From GAS368 sp965227745 (GTDB lineage: Bacteria > Verrucomicrobiota > Verrucomicrobiia > Opitutales > Opitutaceae): DNA of 64,000 nucleotides. The notes below the pieces were generated by a model. That model saw only the letters and a list, made by a program, of their open reading frames with translations, did no database searches and was not told where the DNA came from. This document shows, piece by piece, positions 53,633-61,782 of this stretch. How positions within the stretch are numbered: the stretch's first letter is position 1; each line of letters begins with the position of its first letter. Location of the stretch: contig OZ245769.1 of the NCBI GenBank assembly GCA_965227745.1, positions 5,704,001 to 5,768,000 of the forward strand. The letters are read 5' to 3'. A program made the position numbers and the translations under genes.

Positions 53633-54445
53633 TCAAACGAGCTCGTAAAACGGCGCGCCTTCGCCCGGCGCCACGATATGAAATTCGCACGCTGCCAGCG
53701 CCGCGAGCGCCCGTACCGGCGCGAACGCCGCCTCGACGATCGCGGGCGAATTACAGTCTCGCGAGAGATGCGTCAGGTACACGCGCCGCCAGCGCGGGCT
53801 CGCGATTTCCGCCAGCAGGTCGCGCGCGGCGACATTCGACAGGTGCCCGTGCCGCCCCGAGATGCGCTGCTTGAGCGACCACGGGCGCTTCGTGTCCGCC
53901 TGCAGCATCGTCGCGCAGTGGTTAGACTCCACGACCACGATTTCACACTCGCGCAACTGCTCGCGCACATTCTGCGGCGCGTGCCCGAGATCGGTGAGGT
54001 AGGCCAGCGCGCGGCGCGGCGAAAACAAGTCATCGTGCCCCGACGAGAAGCGAAAGCCCACCGGCTCCTGCGCATCGTGCGGCACGGCAAAGGTCTCGAC
54101 CTCGAGATCGCGAAAGACGAAGCGCGACCCCGTCTGAAAGATTTTCCACTCCGGCTGATGATCCGCCTCGAGCCGCGACTGCACCGCCCGCGCCGTCGCC
54201 GAATTGGCGAAGATTTGAATCTGCGGAAATTTCTTCAGCCCCTCGATCGCCGCCGCATGGTCCCCATGTTCGTGCGAAAGAAAAATCGCATCGATCCCGT
54301 CCAGCGACTGCCCCACCGCCGCGAGCAGCGCGCTCAGCTTCCGCACCGAAAACCCCGCATCGATCAACACACGCGCATCCTCCGTCTCAAGCAACGCCGC
54401 GTTGCCCGAGCTACCCGAACCGAGAATGCAAAAACGAAAACACAT
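53633..54445 (-). CDS. MBL-fold metallo-hydrolase (YycJ/WalJ-like)
   Basis: 270 residues from ATG at 54445 (MCFRFCILGSGSSGN). Metal motif S-H-E-H-G-D-H (57-63); the opening L-G-S-G-S-S-G-N is diagnostic of the YycJ/WalJ branch of beta-lactamase-fold proteins, which are thought to be exonucleases or phosphodiesterases. Later H-L-S-N-V-A-A and L-T-H-L-S-R-D supply further ligands. Monocistronic by position. Confidence 0.88.
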   Translation of the reverse strand: MCFRFCILGSGSSGNAALLETEDARVLIDAGFSVRKLSALLAAVGQSLDGIDAIFLSHEHGDHAAAIEGLKKFPQIQIFANSATARAVQSRLEADHQPEWKIFQTGSRFVFRDLEVETFAVPHDAQEPVGFRFSSGHDDLFSPRRALAYLTDLGHAPQNVREQLRECEIVVVESNHCATMLQADTKRPWSLKQRISGRHGHLSNVAARDLLAEIASPRWRRVYLTHLSRDCNSPAIVEAAFAPVRALAALAACEFHIVAPGEGAPFYELV

Positions 54446-54552
54446 GCTAGGCCGATCAAGCGCGCGGAACCCGGCACGTCCAAACAAAAATGCAGCGAGG
54501 AATTCCGCCTCGTTTAAAATCCTGAATCATAACCAAAAACTAACGCTCGGAA

Positions 54553-54626
54553 TTTAACCGCGAAGGGCGCGAAGAGCCGCGAAAGTCGCGGGCGATCTTC
54601 GCGGCTCTTCGCGCCCTTCGCGGTTC
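54553..54626. repeat. ORF-less inverted pair of triple-heptamer repeats
   Basis: Perfect 28-bp arms (54556-54583 and 54598-54625) built from CGCGAAG-type heptamers around a 14-bp centre. Equivalent to cassette ends joined without the gene. Confidence 0.8.
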
Positions 54627-54659
54627 ACTCCGTTTCGTTTCGAGACGTGCGAGGGCGTG

Positions 54660-57600
54660 TCACTGCCACTCGCACAGCCCCGCGATATACTCCGCCGATC
54701 CATCCCGCGCCCAGCCATCCAGCTGCGCCTGATCTTTAAGTTGTTGCCCACGCTGACGCGGCACTGCCGCAAAAACATTCGTGCACTCGGCGAGCGCCGT
54801 CATGTCGCCCCAGAGTTTTTCGAACTGCGCGACCGGATACACGTCCTCTTGCCCGTGGCCCCAGCGTTTCTTCACGTCCTTGAGGGTCACATACGTCGGT
54901 ACCCGCGCAGCCATCGCGCGCACCGCCGCCGCCGTGCGCACCGGATCCGCCAACTCCGTGCGCGTGAGCCCAAAGAGCGCGAGCAGGCGGTCGATGTCGA
55001 TCCAGCACGTGTTCGTGTTGTAGTAGGTGAGATTAAACTCATCCGAATCCCGTGGCAGCGCCAGACCCTCGACCAAGCGGATGCGCCCGTCCACGCGCGC
55101 GAGTCCGCCGCCGTGATCCTCCACGCGGCGCGGAATGACTTCCCAACCGAGCGTCGCCCCGCTCCCTTGAAACCAGCCCACCAGCGCCGGGTCGAGCGAA
55201 GCGCCGAGCGTATCGATATTGTGAACGACCAGCGTGCGGAGCTGCGGACGCGCGGCGAGTAGGCGCGCGAGCGTGCCGTTCTTCAGCAGATTCGGAATTT
55301 CAAACCAGTGCCCCACCGGGTGCAGGCACTGCGCGGGCAGATTGTCCGTGTAGTCGGCGCCTTCGCCGCGGGTGCGCGCCCAGTTCGTCAGCGCCGCGCG
55401 AATGCTGTCGCGCATCTTTTCCTTCTGCTCATCGAGTTTCTGCTGCGCGGTTTCCTCCCACGCAAACACGAGGTCGCGCACCGCCGGCACGAGGCGCAGC
55501 CCGATGGAGCGGCCCGGCGAGACAAATACCGAGCGATCAAACGCCGCGCCGTGGTGTTCGCGCAAATGCTGCTCGATCGGCGCATGCGTGAGGTGGCTCG
55601 TCGTAAACACATGCGGCACCTCCATCCCGTAGAGCGCCGCCGTGTGCCGCGACTTCGCGAGATGCACGTCCGCAAAGCTCCGGTGCTGGCCCGCAAACTT
55701 CGTAAAGGGGTGCAGCGCCTTCACCACGCCCGCGCCCTGGGTCCAGCGTGAGCCCACGCCCGCGGCGTAGGTCACCACCGCGATTTCACCGCGCCGCAGC
55801 GCCGCTTCACCTGCCGCACGCTGGGCCGCCGCAGCGGACTCCAACGAGAACAAATCACTCGCCGGCACATCCTCGATCTTCGTCGAAGGAGGCAGGCGAT
55901 TCATCGCGAGCCCGATGCGCCCCGCGCGAAGGTCGGCGCGGATTTGCTCATGCTGCGCGCGGTCGAACCCGTTTTCCGCCAGCATCTCATCGAGGCGCTG
56001 GCTGCTCTTCGCCCCGTCGCTGGTCGAGGGCAGCAGGCGGTCGAGCAGGGTCGACAGCGATTCCGCAAACGCCGGCACATGGCGCGCCGCCTTCGTAAAC
56101 TGCGCGACGTCCCCGCGCTCGCGCGGCGTGAGATCGCGCGCCTCGCGGCGCAGGCACGCGGGCACCGTGAGTTGATAAAATTCCACCGGCAGCAGCGCCT
56201 CCGCGCCGCTGAGGACCGCGCCCATGGAGCCGTGTTCGTTGATCGCGAAATCATACACCACGGGGTCCATCGCAAACGGCAGCGACGACTGCAGCTCGCG
56301 TTTCGTCGCGAGCATGATCTCCGCGAGTTTCGCCTGCGCTTCGGTGCGGCGCTCGGGTGCGAAAATAAAACCCATGCCGCCGCCCGACATCCCGCCGAGC
56401 ATCCAGAAGCCCCAGAAGTCTTCGCCAAACACCGCGCGTGTGCGCTCGATGATCAGCTCCGTGTAGCGATTGCTCACCCATGGGATCATCGTCTGCAGCG
56501 GTCCGAAGAAATTTTCCGTGAGCAGCTTCCCGAGCCCGCGCACATCGCCCGTCGCGAGCTTGTCCAGGATCGCATCGAGCGTCGCGACCGCCGTGCGGCG
56601 CGCCGTCCACTCCGGCTCGGAGCGCAGCAAATATTTCTCCGTCGCCATCTCGAGGATCGGCCCGACGTTTTGCGCCATGCCGCCGTGCACGATCACGAGC
56701 GAATCCTGCAGTTTCTTCCGCGCATCCGCCGAAATCCGATCCGCCCCCAGCAGTGTATGCTTCGGCAACAAACACCCGCGGCTAATCCCAAACTCCGGGT
56801 CGCCCGGCTGCGCCAGCGCGCCCTCGATGAGCTTGATGCCCGGCCAGAGTCCGCCCGAGTCCTGCCAGCCACCCCCCGAGCCTCCGACCCATTCGCCGAG
56901 GATCGCGCGCGCCGCGACGATGCGCCGCTCCGGTTCTTCCATCGCCCCGCTCAGTGAGCGGATCTGGCCCGTCGCCCGCATGCACGCTCCGATGAGCGCG
57001 CCGAGCAAATTCGTCGAGACCGCCAGCCGCGACCCCTTGGGGATGCGGTTGACGTTGCTAATTAACTCGAAGCCCCGACCCGCGCCAAAGATCGCGCCCA
57101 ACAGCTCCGCGAGGCTCGCCCCCGAGCGCTCGATGCCCGGTGGTACCAGCCCGGCCGCGATGATCGCCGCTTTCAGCAATCCCAGATAGTCGCGCCCAAA
57201 ATCAAATACATCATCCAGCGTCGTGAGGCACGCCGTCGCCTCGAGGTCCACGCTCGCGAGCCGGATCACCGGCTCATCGATCACGCGGAAAAACGCCTCC
57301 ACCGGCGGTCGCGGCCCCGCATCGCGCCCGTGCACGCCGAGATCGACCGAGATATTGAGCACGCGCGCGCCCTCGGGAAAATCCATCCCGAGAAAAAAGA
57401 TGTCGCTCCACCCGCAGTGCGTGAGATCCATGCGCACCGGCGTGCGTTCGCGCAGCAGCGGATAGGCCGCGCTCGCGGTATCGCGCGCGACCAATTCCGG
57501 CCGCACGCGCAGCGGCTGGTCGAGCGGATGCCCGAGGCGAAACATCCACGCATTGCCCCGCGTCGACCGCACCGTGCGCCGCACCTGATCCGCCAGCGTC

Positions 57601-57995
57601 TGAAACGCCAGCGCGTGGTGCGCCGCCGCGAGCGCACTCGACAGCGTCTCGCTCGGTCCGTGCGTCGCCTGCGCGCTCGCAAACACCGCGATCGCCTCTT
57701 CAAATCGCCGCTCCAGCAAATGCCGAAATCCCTCGTACGGCACGCGACCGAGCCGCGGCAGCTCCGCGCGTGTCGGCAGGTGGTAGCGATGAATCGCCGC
57801 CAGAAAAAACAGCGCGCGCACGCGCTGGTAGAGATTCGTCTCCCGCCGGCGGTAGGCGTCCAACTCCGCGCAATCCGCGAGCAGTTGCGCAATGCTCCGC
57901 CCCGCGCACCAGCGGTCGATAGCTTGGTCGCGCGTCGCGGCCTCGGTTGACGCGATGAGATCGGTGACGCGGAGCGTCGCAGCGGCGGTGCTCAT
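54660..57995 (-). CDS. Fusion: GHMP sugar kinase + UDP-sugar pyrophosphorylase
   Basis: 1111 residues from ATG at 57995; upstream frame is antisense to the partner gene. Residues 1-180 helical and unassigned. Residues about 183-570 resemble GHMP kinases of the fucokinase/FKP type: R-T-P-V-R-M-D-L (184-191), a phosphate loop I-P-K-G-S-R-L-A-V-S-T (318-328) altered from P-x-G-S-G-L-G-x-S-S, G-G-S-G-G-G-W-Q-D-S-G-G (371-382) and G-G-M-S-G-G-G (534-540). Residues about 735-1111 match eukaryote-like UDP-glucose pyrophosphorylases (UDPGP): Y-A-A-G-V-G-S-R-W and H-P-V-G-H-W-F-E. It may phosphorylate a free sugar and activate it to the nucleotide sugar. The ATGA overlap with the GalU-like gene means joint translation. 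Confidence 0.7.
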   Translation of the reverse strand: MSTAAATLRVTDLIASTEAATRDQAIDRWCAGRSIAQLLADCAELDAYRRRETNLYQRVRALFFLAAIHRYHLPTRAELPRLGRVPYEGFRHLLERRFEEAIAVFASAQATHGPSETLSSALAAAHHALAFQTLADQVRRTVRSTRGNAWMFRLGHPLDQPLRVRPELVARDTASAAYPLLRERTPVRMDLTHCGWSDIFFLGMDFPEGARVLNISVDLGVHGRDAGPRPPVEAFFRVIDEPVIRLASVDLEATACLTTLDDVFDFGRDYLGLLKAAIIAAGLVPPGIERSGASLAELLGAIFGAGRGFELISNVNRIPKGSRLAVSTNLLGALIGACMRATGQIRSLSGAMEEPERRIVAARAILGEWVGGSGGGWQDSGGLWPGIKLIEGALAQPGDPEFGISRGCLLPKHTLLGADRISADARKKLQDSLVIVHGGMAQNVGPILEMATEKYLLRSEPEWTARRTAVATLDAILDKLATGDVRGLGKLLTENFFGPLQTMIPWVSNRYTELIIERTRAVFGEDFWGFWMLGGMSGGGMGFIFAPERRTEAQAKLAEIMLATKRELQSSLPFAMDPVVYDFAINEHGSMGAVLSGAEALLPVEFYQLTVPACLRREARDLTPRERGDVAQFTKAARHVPAFAESLSTLLDRLLPSTSDGAKSSQRLDEMLAENGFDRAQHEQIRADLRAGRIGLAMNRLPPSTKIEDVPASDLFSLESAAAAQRAAGEAALRRGEIAVVTYAAGVGSRWTQGAGVVKALHPFTKFAGQHRSFADVHLAKSRHTAALYGMEVPHVFTTSHLTHAPIEQHLREHHGAAFDRSVFVSPGRSIGLRLVPAVRDLVFAWEETAQQKLDEQKEKMRDSIRAALTNWARTRGEGADYTDNLPAQCLHPVGHWFEIPNLLKNGTLARLLAARPQLRTLVVHNIDTLGASLDPALVGWFQGSGATLGWEVIPRRVEDHGGGLARVDGRIRLVEGLALPRDSDEFNLTYYNTNTCWIDIDRLLALFGLTRTELADPVRTAAAVRAMAARVPTYVTLKDVKKRWGHGQEDVYPVAQFEKLWGDMTALAECTNVFAAVPRQRGQQLKDQAQLDGWARDGSAEYIAGLCEWQ

Positions 57996-58834
57996 TCGGC
58001 GCGGACGGCGAGGAGTTCGACGAGTTGGGTGAGCACGAGATCGCGGTCGCGCCCCGAGAGCGAGAGTGCGAGCTGTGCCGTAAGCAGGCCGTATTGCGCG
58101 CCGATGTCGTAGCGCCGCCCCGCGATCGTGAGCGCCAGATAGCGACGCCGCGTGGCGAGCGTGTGCAGCGCCCCCGAGAGCCCGAGTGAGCGGTCCGGCG
58201 CGGCGGTGAATTGCTCCTCGAGAATCGCGAAGAGATCCGGCCCGAGGACATGCAGGCCAAAGAAGCAGAGGTAAAATCCCGCGCGTTGCCCCGGCACGAT
58301 CAGGTGTTGCTCCGCGACGGTGGGCGTCGGCTTTTCGAGCACCGTGTCGATTTGGTAAAGCGGACGCTCGCTGCCGATCAGCCGCCCACCGATGGCGCCG
58401 TACGAGGTGAGCTGGCTTTCCCGCGTGGGCTGCACCGCTGAGACCGAGGCATTTTCCGCCGTCGCCACATCGATGAGCTGCCGGGCGCAGCTCGTGGTCC
58501 CGTTCGCCACGTGGAGGTGATCGCCGACCAAGTGGAGAAACGGATCGCCGCCGATAAATTCGCGCCCGCACAAAATCGCATGCCCGTAGCCGCGCGCGCT
58601 GGGTTGCGGGATGAAGCGCACGCGCGAGCGCAGCGATCCGCACGCTTCCGCGTAGGCCGCTTCATCGCCGGGGCACACGATCACGCAAAATTCCTCGATG
58701 CCCGCGCCCGCGGCTTCCTCGAGCACGATCTGCAGCGCCGACTTCGTCTCGCCGCGTTGATCGATGAGCGTTTGGAGGGGGAGGTTGCGTTGGCGAGGAT
58801 TGGCGGCGGTGACGAGAGCTTTGCGGATGGGCAT
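57992..58834 (-). CDS. GalU-like nucleotidyltransferase, catalytic loop degenerate
   Basis: 280 residues from ATG at 58834 (MPIRKALVTAANP). Overall GalU/GT-A nucleotidyltransferase layout: I-V-L-E-E-A-A-G-A-G-I-E-E-F, G-Y-G-H-A-I-L-C-G and L-V-G-D-H-L, then Y-G-A-I-G-G and Y-D-I-G-A-Q-Y-G. The signature G-x-G-T-R-x-x-P-x-T-K at the start is replaced by A-A-N-P-R-Q-R-N-L-P-L-Q, so normal UTP:glucose-1-phosphate activity is doubtful. It overlaps the fusion gene by 4 bp and may act as a partner or regulator, or use a different chemistry. Confidence 0.75.
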   Translation of the reverse strand: MPIRKALVTAANPRQRNLPLQTLIDQRGETKSALQIVLEEAAGAGIEEFCVIVCPGDEAAYAEACGSLRSRVRFIPQPSARGYGHAILCGREFIGGDPFLHLVGDHLHVANGTTSCARQLIDVATAENASVSAVQPTRESQLTSYGAIGGRLIGSERPLYQIDTVLEKPTPTVAEQHLIVPGQRAGFYLCFFGLHVLGPDLFAILEEQFTAAPDRSLGLSGALHTLATRRRYLALTIAGRRYDIGAQYGLLTAQLALSLSGRDRDLVLTQLVELLAVRAE

Positions 58835-58979
58835 GGGCTGGGGGTGACGGACAGACAGGCGAGTTGCAGCGGAGGGGAAGTCAGTCGCGCCGCTCCGGCG
58901 GGGCAATCCGATTTACAACCCTTGCGTAACGACCGCCGCGATTGACGGCGCGAGCTTTTGTAGTATCTACTGACCCTCC

Positions 58980-59477
58980 ATGCCGAAACCAACCTCCCAG
59001 CCGAAACGCCCCGCCCGCTCCTCGCGTGGAGCGACTCCGCGCCTCTTGGTGGGAACTGTTTACATTACGCGGCAGGTGCACTTCAACTCCGCCCATCGCC
59101 TCGTGAATCCGGAAAAGGGCCGCAAGTGGAACGAGGAGAAGTTCGGCCCGTGCAACAATCCGCACTGGCACGGTCACAACTACGTGCTGGAAGTGACGGT
59201 CAAGGGTGTGCCCGACGTCGATACGGGCTACGTCATGGATCTGAGCGCGCTGAAGGATGTGCTGAACCTCGCGGTCGCGAATAAGTGCGACCATCGCAAT
59301 CTCAACACCGACGTGGATTTCCTCCGCGGCATCAACCCCTCGACGGAAAATCTCGTGCTCGCCTTCTGGGCGCAGATCGAGCCGCACATTCCGGCGCCGG
59401 CCCGCCTCCACTGCGTGCGTCTCTATGAGACCCCGCGCAATTTCGCCGAGTTCTTCGGGCCCGATGCGGCCCCCTAA
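58980..59477 (+). CDS. 6-pyruvoyl-tetrahydropterin synthase (PTPS-type)
   Basis: 165 residues. Zinc His39 in F-N-S-A-H-R, His64/His66 in W-H-G-H-N-Y; Cys58 in G-P-C-N-N-P; C-D-H-R-N-L (Asp104/His105) and Y-E-T (Glu150). The C-N-N-P-x-x-H-G-H-N-Y and D-x-x-T-G-x-V-M-D-L motifs resemble animal PTPS more than short QueD proteins. It would convert dihydroneopterin triphosphate to 6-pyruvoyl-tetrahydropterin. Upstream of folE2 in the same direction. QueD (CPH4 synthase) remains an alternative, but no queC or queE is nearby. Confidence 0.82.
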   Translation: MPKPTSQPKRPARSSRGATPRLLVGTVYITRQVHFNSAHRLVNPEKGRKWNEEKFGPCNNPHWHGHNYVLEVTVKGVPDVDTGYVMDLSALKDVLNLAVANKCDHRNLNTDVDFLRGINPSTENLVLAFWAQIEPHIPAPARLHCVRLYETPRNFAEFFGPDAAP

Positions 59478-59558
59478 CTATCGACTTTGATCATCTTGGC
59501 TCGGCGCGGTTGTTATCGTCACCAACCGCCCCGGCCTTCTGCACCCGCTAAAAACGAC

Positions 59559-60533
59559 ATGAAGAAGAAACCGATGTACCTCCACGAGACGGCTGGCCGC
59601 GTGCCGCCGCTCGTCAATCGCCGCTTCGATGCGGGGTTCAAATCCGATCCCGCCTATCGCGCGTCGCTCCCCGATATGATGGAGGCCGTCAACGCCGCCG
59701 AAGGCGCGCGCGTCCCGATCCAGCAGGTCGGCTGCGCGAATTTCCGGCTCCCGCTCAAGTTTCGCGCCGCCGATGGGAAGACCCACACGCTCGAGACCAG
59801 CGTGACGGGCACCGTGTCGCTCCAAGCCGGGCTCAAGGGCATCAACATGGGTCGCATCATGCGCTCGTTCTACGAGCACGGTGACGACATCTTCACCTTC
59901 GATGTCCTCCGCCGCCTGCTGCTGAAATACCAGCGGAAGATCGATACGTTTAACGCCCGCATCCGCCTCTCCTTTTCTTATCCGATGCTGCAGCCGAGCC
60001 TCCGCAGCGGGCTCTCGGGGTGGCAATATTATCGCGTCGCCTTCGAGGCCACGATGGACCGCGTCGGGAAATTCCGCCGCGTGATCGAGTTTGATTTCGT
60101 GTACTCGTCCACTTGCCCGTGCAGCGCGGAACTCGCCGAGCACGCCCGCCAGACGCGCGGCGTCTACGCCACGCCCCACGCGCAGCGGTCCAAGGCCCGC
60201 GTGCGCATCGAACTCGCGCCCGGCCGCAATGTGACCATCGAGGACATCCAGCGCCACTGCGCCAACGCCCTCAAAACCGAGACGCAGGTCATGGTGAAGC
60301 GCGAAGACGAGCAGGCCTTTGCCGAGCTCAACGGCGCCAACATCAAGTTCGTCGAAGACGCCGCCCGCCTCCTCTACCGCGAACTCGCCGCCGACAAACG
60401 CATCGCCGATTTCGAAGTCGCCTGCTCGCACTTGGAGTCGCTGCATTCGCACGACGCCGTGAGCGTGATCTGCAAAGGCGTCCAAGGCGGCTTCACCGCC
60501 GACTTCGTCGATTTCGGGTCACTCGTTTGCTAA
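59559..60533 (+). CDS. folE2: GTP cyclohydrolase FolE2 (type IB)
   Basis: 324 residues from ATG at 59559 (MKKKPMYLHE). FolE2 marks: S-S-T-C-P-C-S-A-E-L (metal Cys), G-W-Q-Y-Y-R, and C-S-H-L-E-S-L-H-S-H-D-A-V near the end. Makes dihydroneopterin triphosphate from GTP in a metal-flexible way. Lies 81 bp after PTPS, whose substrate it makes. The third GxxExxY cassette begins 7 bp after its stop. Confidence 0.93.
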   Translation: MKKKPMYLHETAGRVPPLVNRRFDAGFKSDPAYRASLPDMMEAVNAAEGARVPIQQVGCANFRLPLKFRAADGKTHTLETSVTGTVSLQAGLKGINMGRIMRSFYEHGDDIFTFDVLRRLLLKYQRKIDTFNARIRLSFSYPMLQPSLRSGLSGWQYYRVAFEATMDRVGKFRRVIEFDFVYSSTCPCSAELAEHARQTRGVYATPHAQRSKARVRIELAPGRNVTIEDIQRHCANALKTETQVMVKREDEQAFAELNGANIKFVEDAARLLYRELAADKRIADFEVACSHLESLHSHDAVSVICKGVQGGFTADFVDFGSLVC

Positions 60534-60540
60534 GAAATTA

Positions 60541-61073
60541 TTTGCCGCGGATGGCGCTGATGATCGCGGATGGATCGATCCGATATGATTCACGAAGATC
60601 TCAGTGGTAAGATCATCGGTGCCGCCATGGCAGTACACAATGAGCTAGGTCCCGGGTTGGATGAAAAACTCTACGAGCGAGCGTTGGTAATCGAACTCCG
60701 AAAGCGCGGCCATCAGGTAGCTCAACAGCCGAGCTATCCCGTGCACTATTCGGGAGAACTTATCGGCACGCTTGTGCCTGATACGGTCGTAGACGGATTG
60801 GTTATTGCCGACACCAAAGTGGTCGAGGCATTCAGCGACACCCATGTGCGGCAGATGATCGGATATCTTGCGATCACGAAGCTGAAACTGGCCCTCCTGC
60901 TGAATTTCAAGCACGGCAAACTTCAATGGAAACGAGTGGTCCGGGAAAATCCCTAGGCTATCACAAGGGCTGGGCAAACTTGTCTTTCAGCGCGACCCTC
61001 GGCATATCACCCGTTGATTGCTCTAGATATCCATCATGAATCATCCGCGCCTATCTGCGCCATCCGCGGCAAA
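60541..61073. mobile_element. GxxExxY cassette 3 with terminal inverted repeats
   Basis: 533-bp unit with inverted ends at 60541-60572 and 61042-61073 (28 of 32 positions identical). Ends read TTTGC then CGCGGAT, CGCTGAT (or CGCAGAT) and CGCGGAT heptamers. It contains the GxxExxY gene and about 85 bp of non-coding sequence. The right end overlaps the first codons of the SDR gene. No target duplication apparent. Confidence 0.65.
60570..60956 (+). CDS. GxxExxY protein (PD-(D/E)XK nuclease-like), cassette 3
   Basis: 128 residues; the ATG at codon 6 (M-I-H-E-D-L-S-G-K-I-I-G) is as likely. Signature G-L-D-E-K-L-Y, core D-x9-D-T-K (V-P-D ... A-D-T-K) and Q-M-I-G-Y-L-A-I-T, ending L-L-L-N-F-K-H. 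Clearly the closest relative in this window of the cassette-1 protein, sharing the Asp replacement in the (D/E)-x-K motif. The drawn start overlaps the left terminal repeat. Confidence 0.85.
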   Translation: MDRSDMIHEDLSGKIIGAAMAVHNELGPGLDEKLYERALVIELRKRGHQVAQQPSYPVHYSGELIGTLVPDTVVDGLVIADTKVVEAFSDTHVRQMIGYLAITKLKLALLLNFKHGKLQWKRVVRENP

Positions 61074-61782
61074 AAATAAACCCGTCGTTCTCATCACTGG
61101 CGCCTCGCAAGGCATCGGCGCCGCTATCGCCACGGTCTTTGCCAAGGAAGTGAAAGGCGTGCGGCTCGCGCTCGTGGCGCGGAATGAGAAGAACCTCGCG
61201 ACCGTGAAGAAGGCATGCGCGAAGCTCGGTGCGACCGCCGAGACCTTTGTCTGCGACGTGAGCGACGAAGCCTCCGTGGCCCTCATGGCCGGTGCCGTGT
61301 GGAAGAAATTTTCCGGGGTCGATGTGCTGGTGAACAATGCCGGCGTGTTCGCGGGCGCGCCGTTTGCCGAAACGAAGGTCGCGGAATTCGACCGCATCGT
61401 GGCCGCCAATCTTCGCAGCGCGTTTCTCGTGTCGCGGGTTTTCCTCCCGGCGATGCTCCAGCGCAAAAAGGGCGACGTCTTTTTCATGAGCTCCATCGCC
61501 GGTCTCGACGCCTATCCGAACGGCGCGGCTTACTGCGCGGCGAAGTTTGGCGTCACCGGCCTGGCCAAAGTCCTCCGCGCCGAGACCAAGGGCACCGGCG
61601 TGCGCGTCTGCTGCGTGCATCCCGGCGCGACCTGGTCTCCGTCATGGAGCCAGAGCGGCGTGCCCGAGGAGCGTATCATGCCGGCGGACGATATCGCGCG
61701 GGCCTTTCTCGATGTCTGGCGTTTGTCGCGCCGCACCGTCGTCGAGGAGATCGTACTCCGACCCGAGCAGGGCGACGTGTAA
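61036..61782 (+). CDS. Short-chain dehydrogenase/reductase, sepiapterin-reductase-like
   Basis: 248 residues. T-G-A-S-Q-G-I-G (21-28) binds NADP, N-N-A-G (100-103), Ser153 in M-S-S-I-A-G, Tyr166 and Lys170 in Y-C-A-A-K. The C-terminal T-V-V-E-E-I-V-L-R-P-E-Q-G-D-V resembles the tail I remember for Chlorobium sepiapterin reductase. With FolE2 and PTPS next door, reduction of 6-pyruvoyl-tetrahydropterin to tetrahydrobiopterin is a coherent role. The first 14 residues (M-N-H-P-R-L-S-A-P-S-A-A-K-N) are encoded by the cassette-3 terminal repeat; no other ATG is near, so the original start was probably replaced by the insertion. Confidence 0.8.
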   Translation: MNHPRLSAPSAAKNKPVVLITGASQGIGAAIATVFAKEVKGVRLALVARNEKNLATVKKACAKLGATAETFVCDVSDEASVALMAGAVWKKFSGVDVLVNNAGVFAGAPFAETKVAEFDRIVAANLRSAFLVSRVFLPAMLQRKKGDVFFMSSIAGLDAYPNGAAYCAAKFGVTGLAKVLRAETKGTGVRVCCVHPGATWSPSWSQSGVPEERIMPADDIARAFLDVWRLSRRTVVEEIVLRPEQGDV

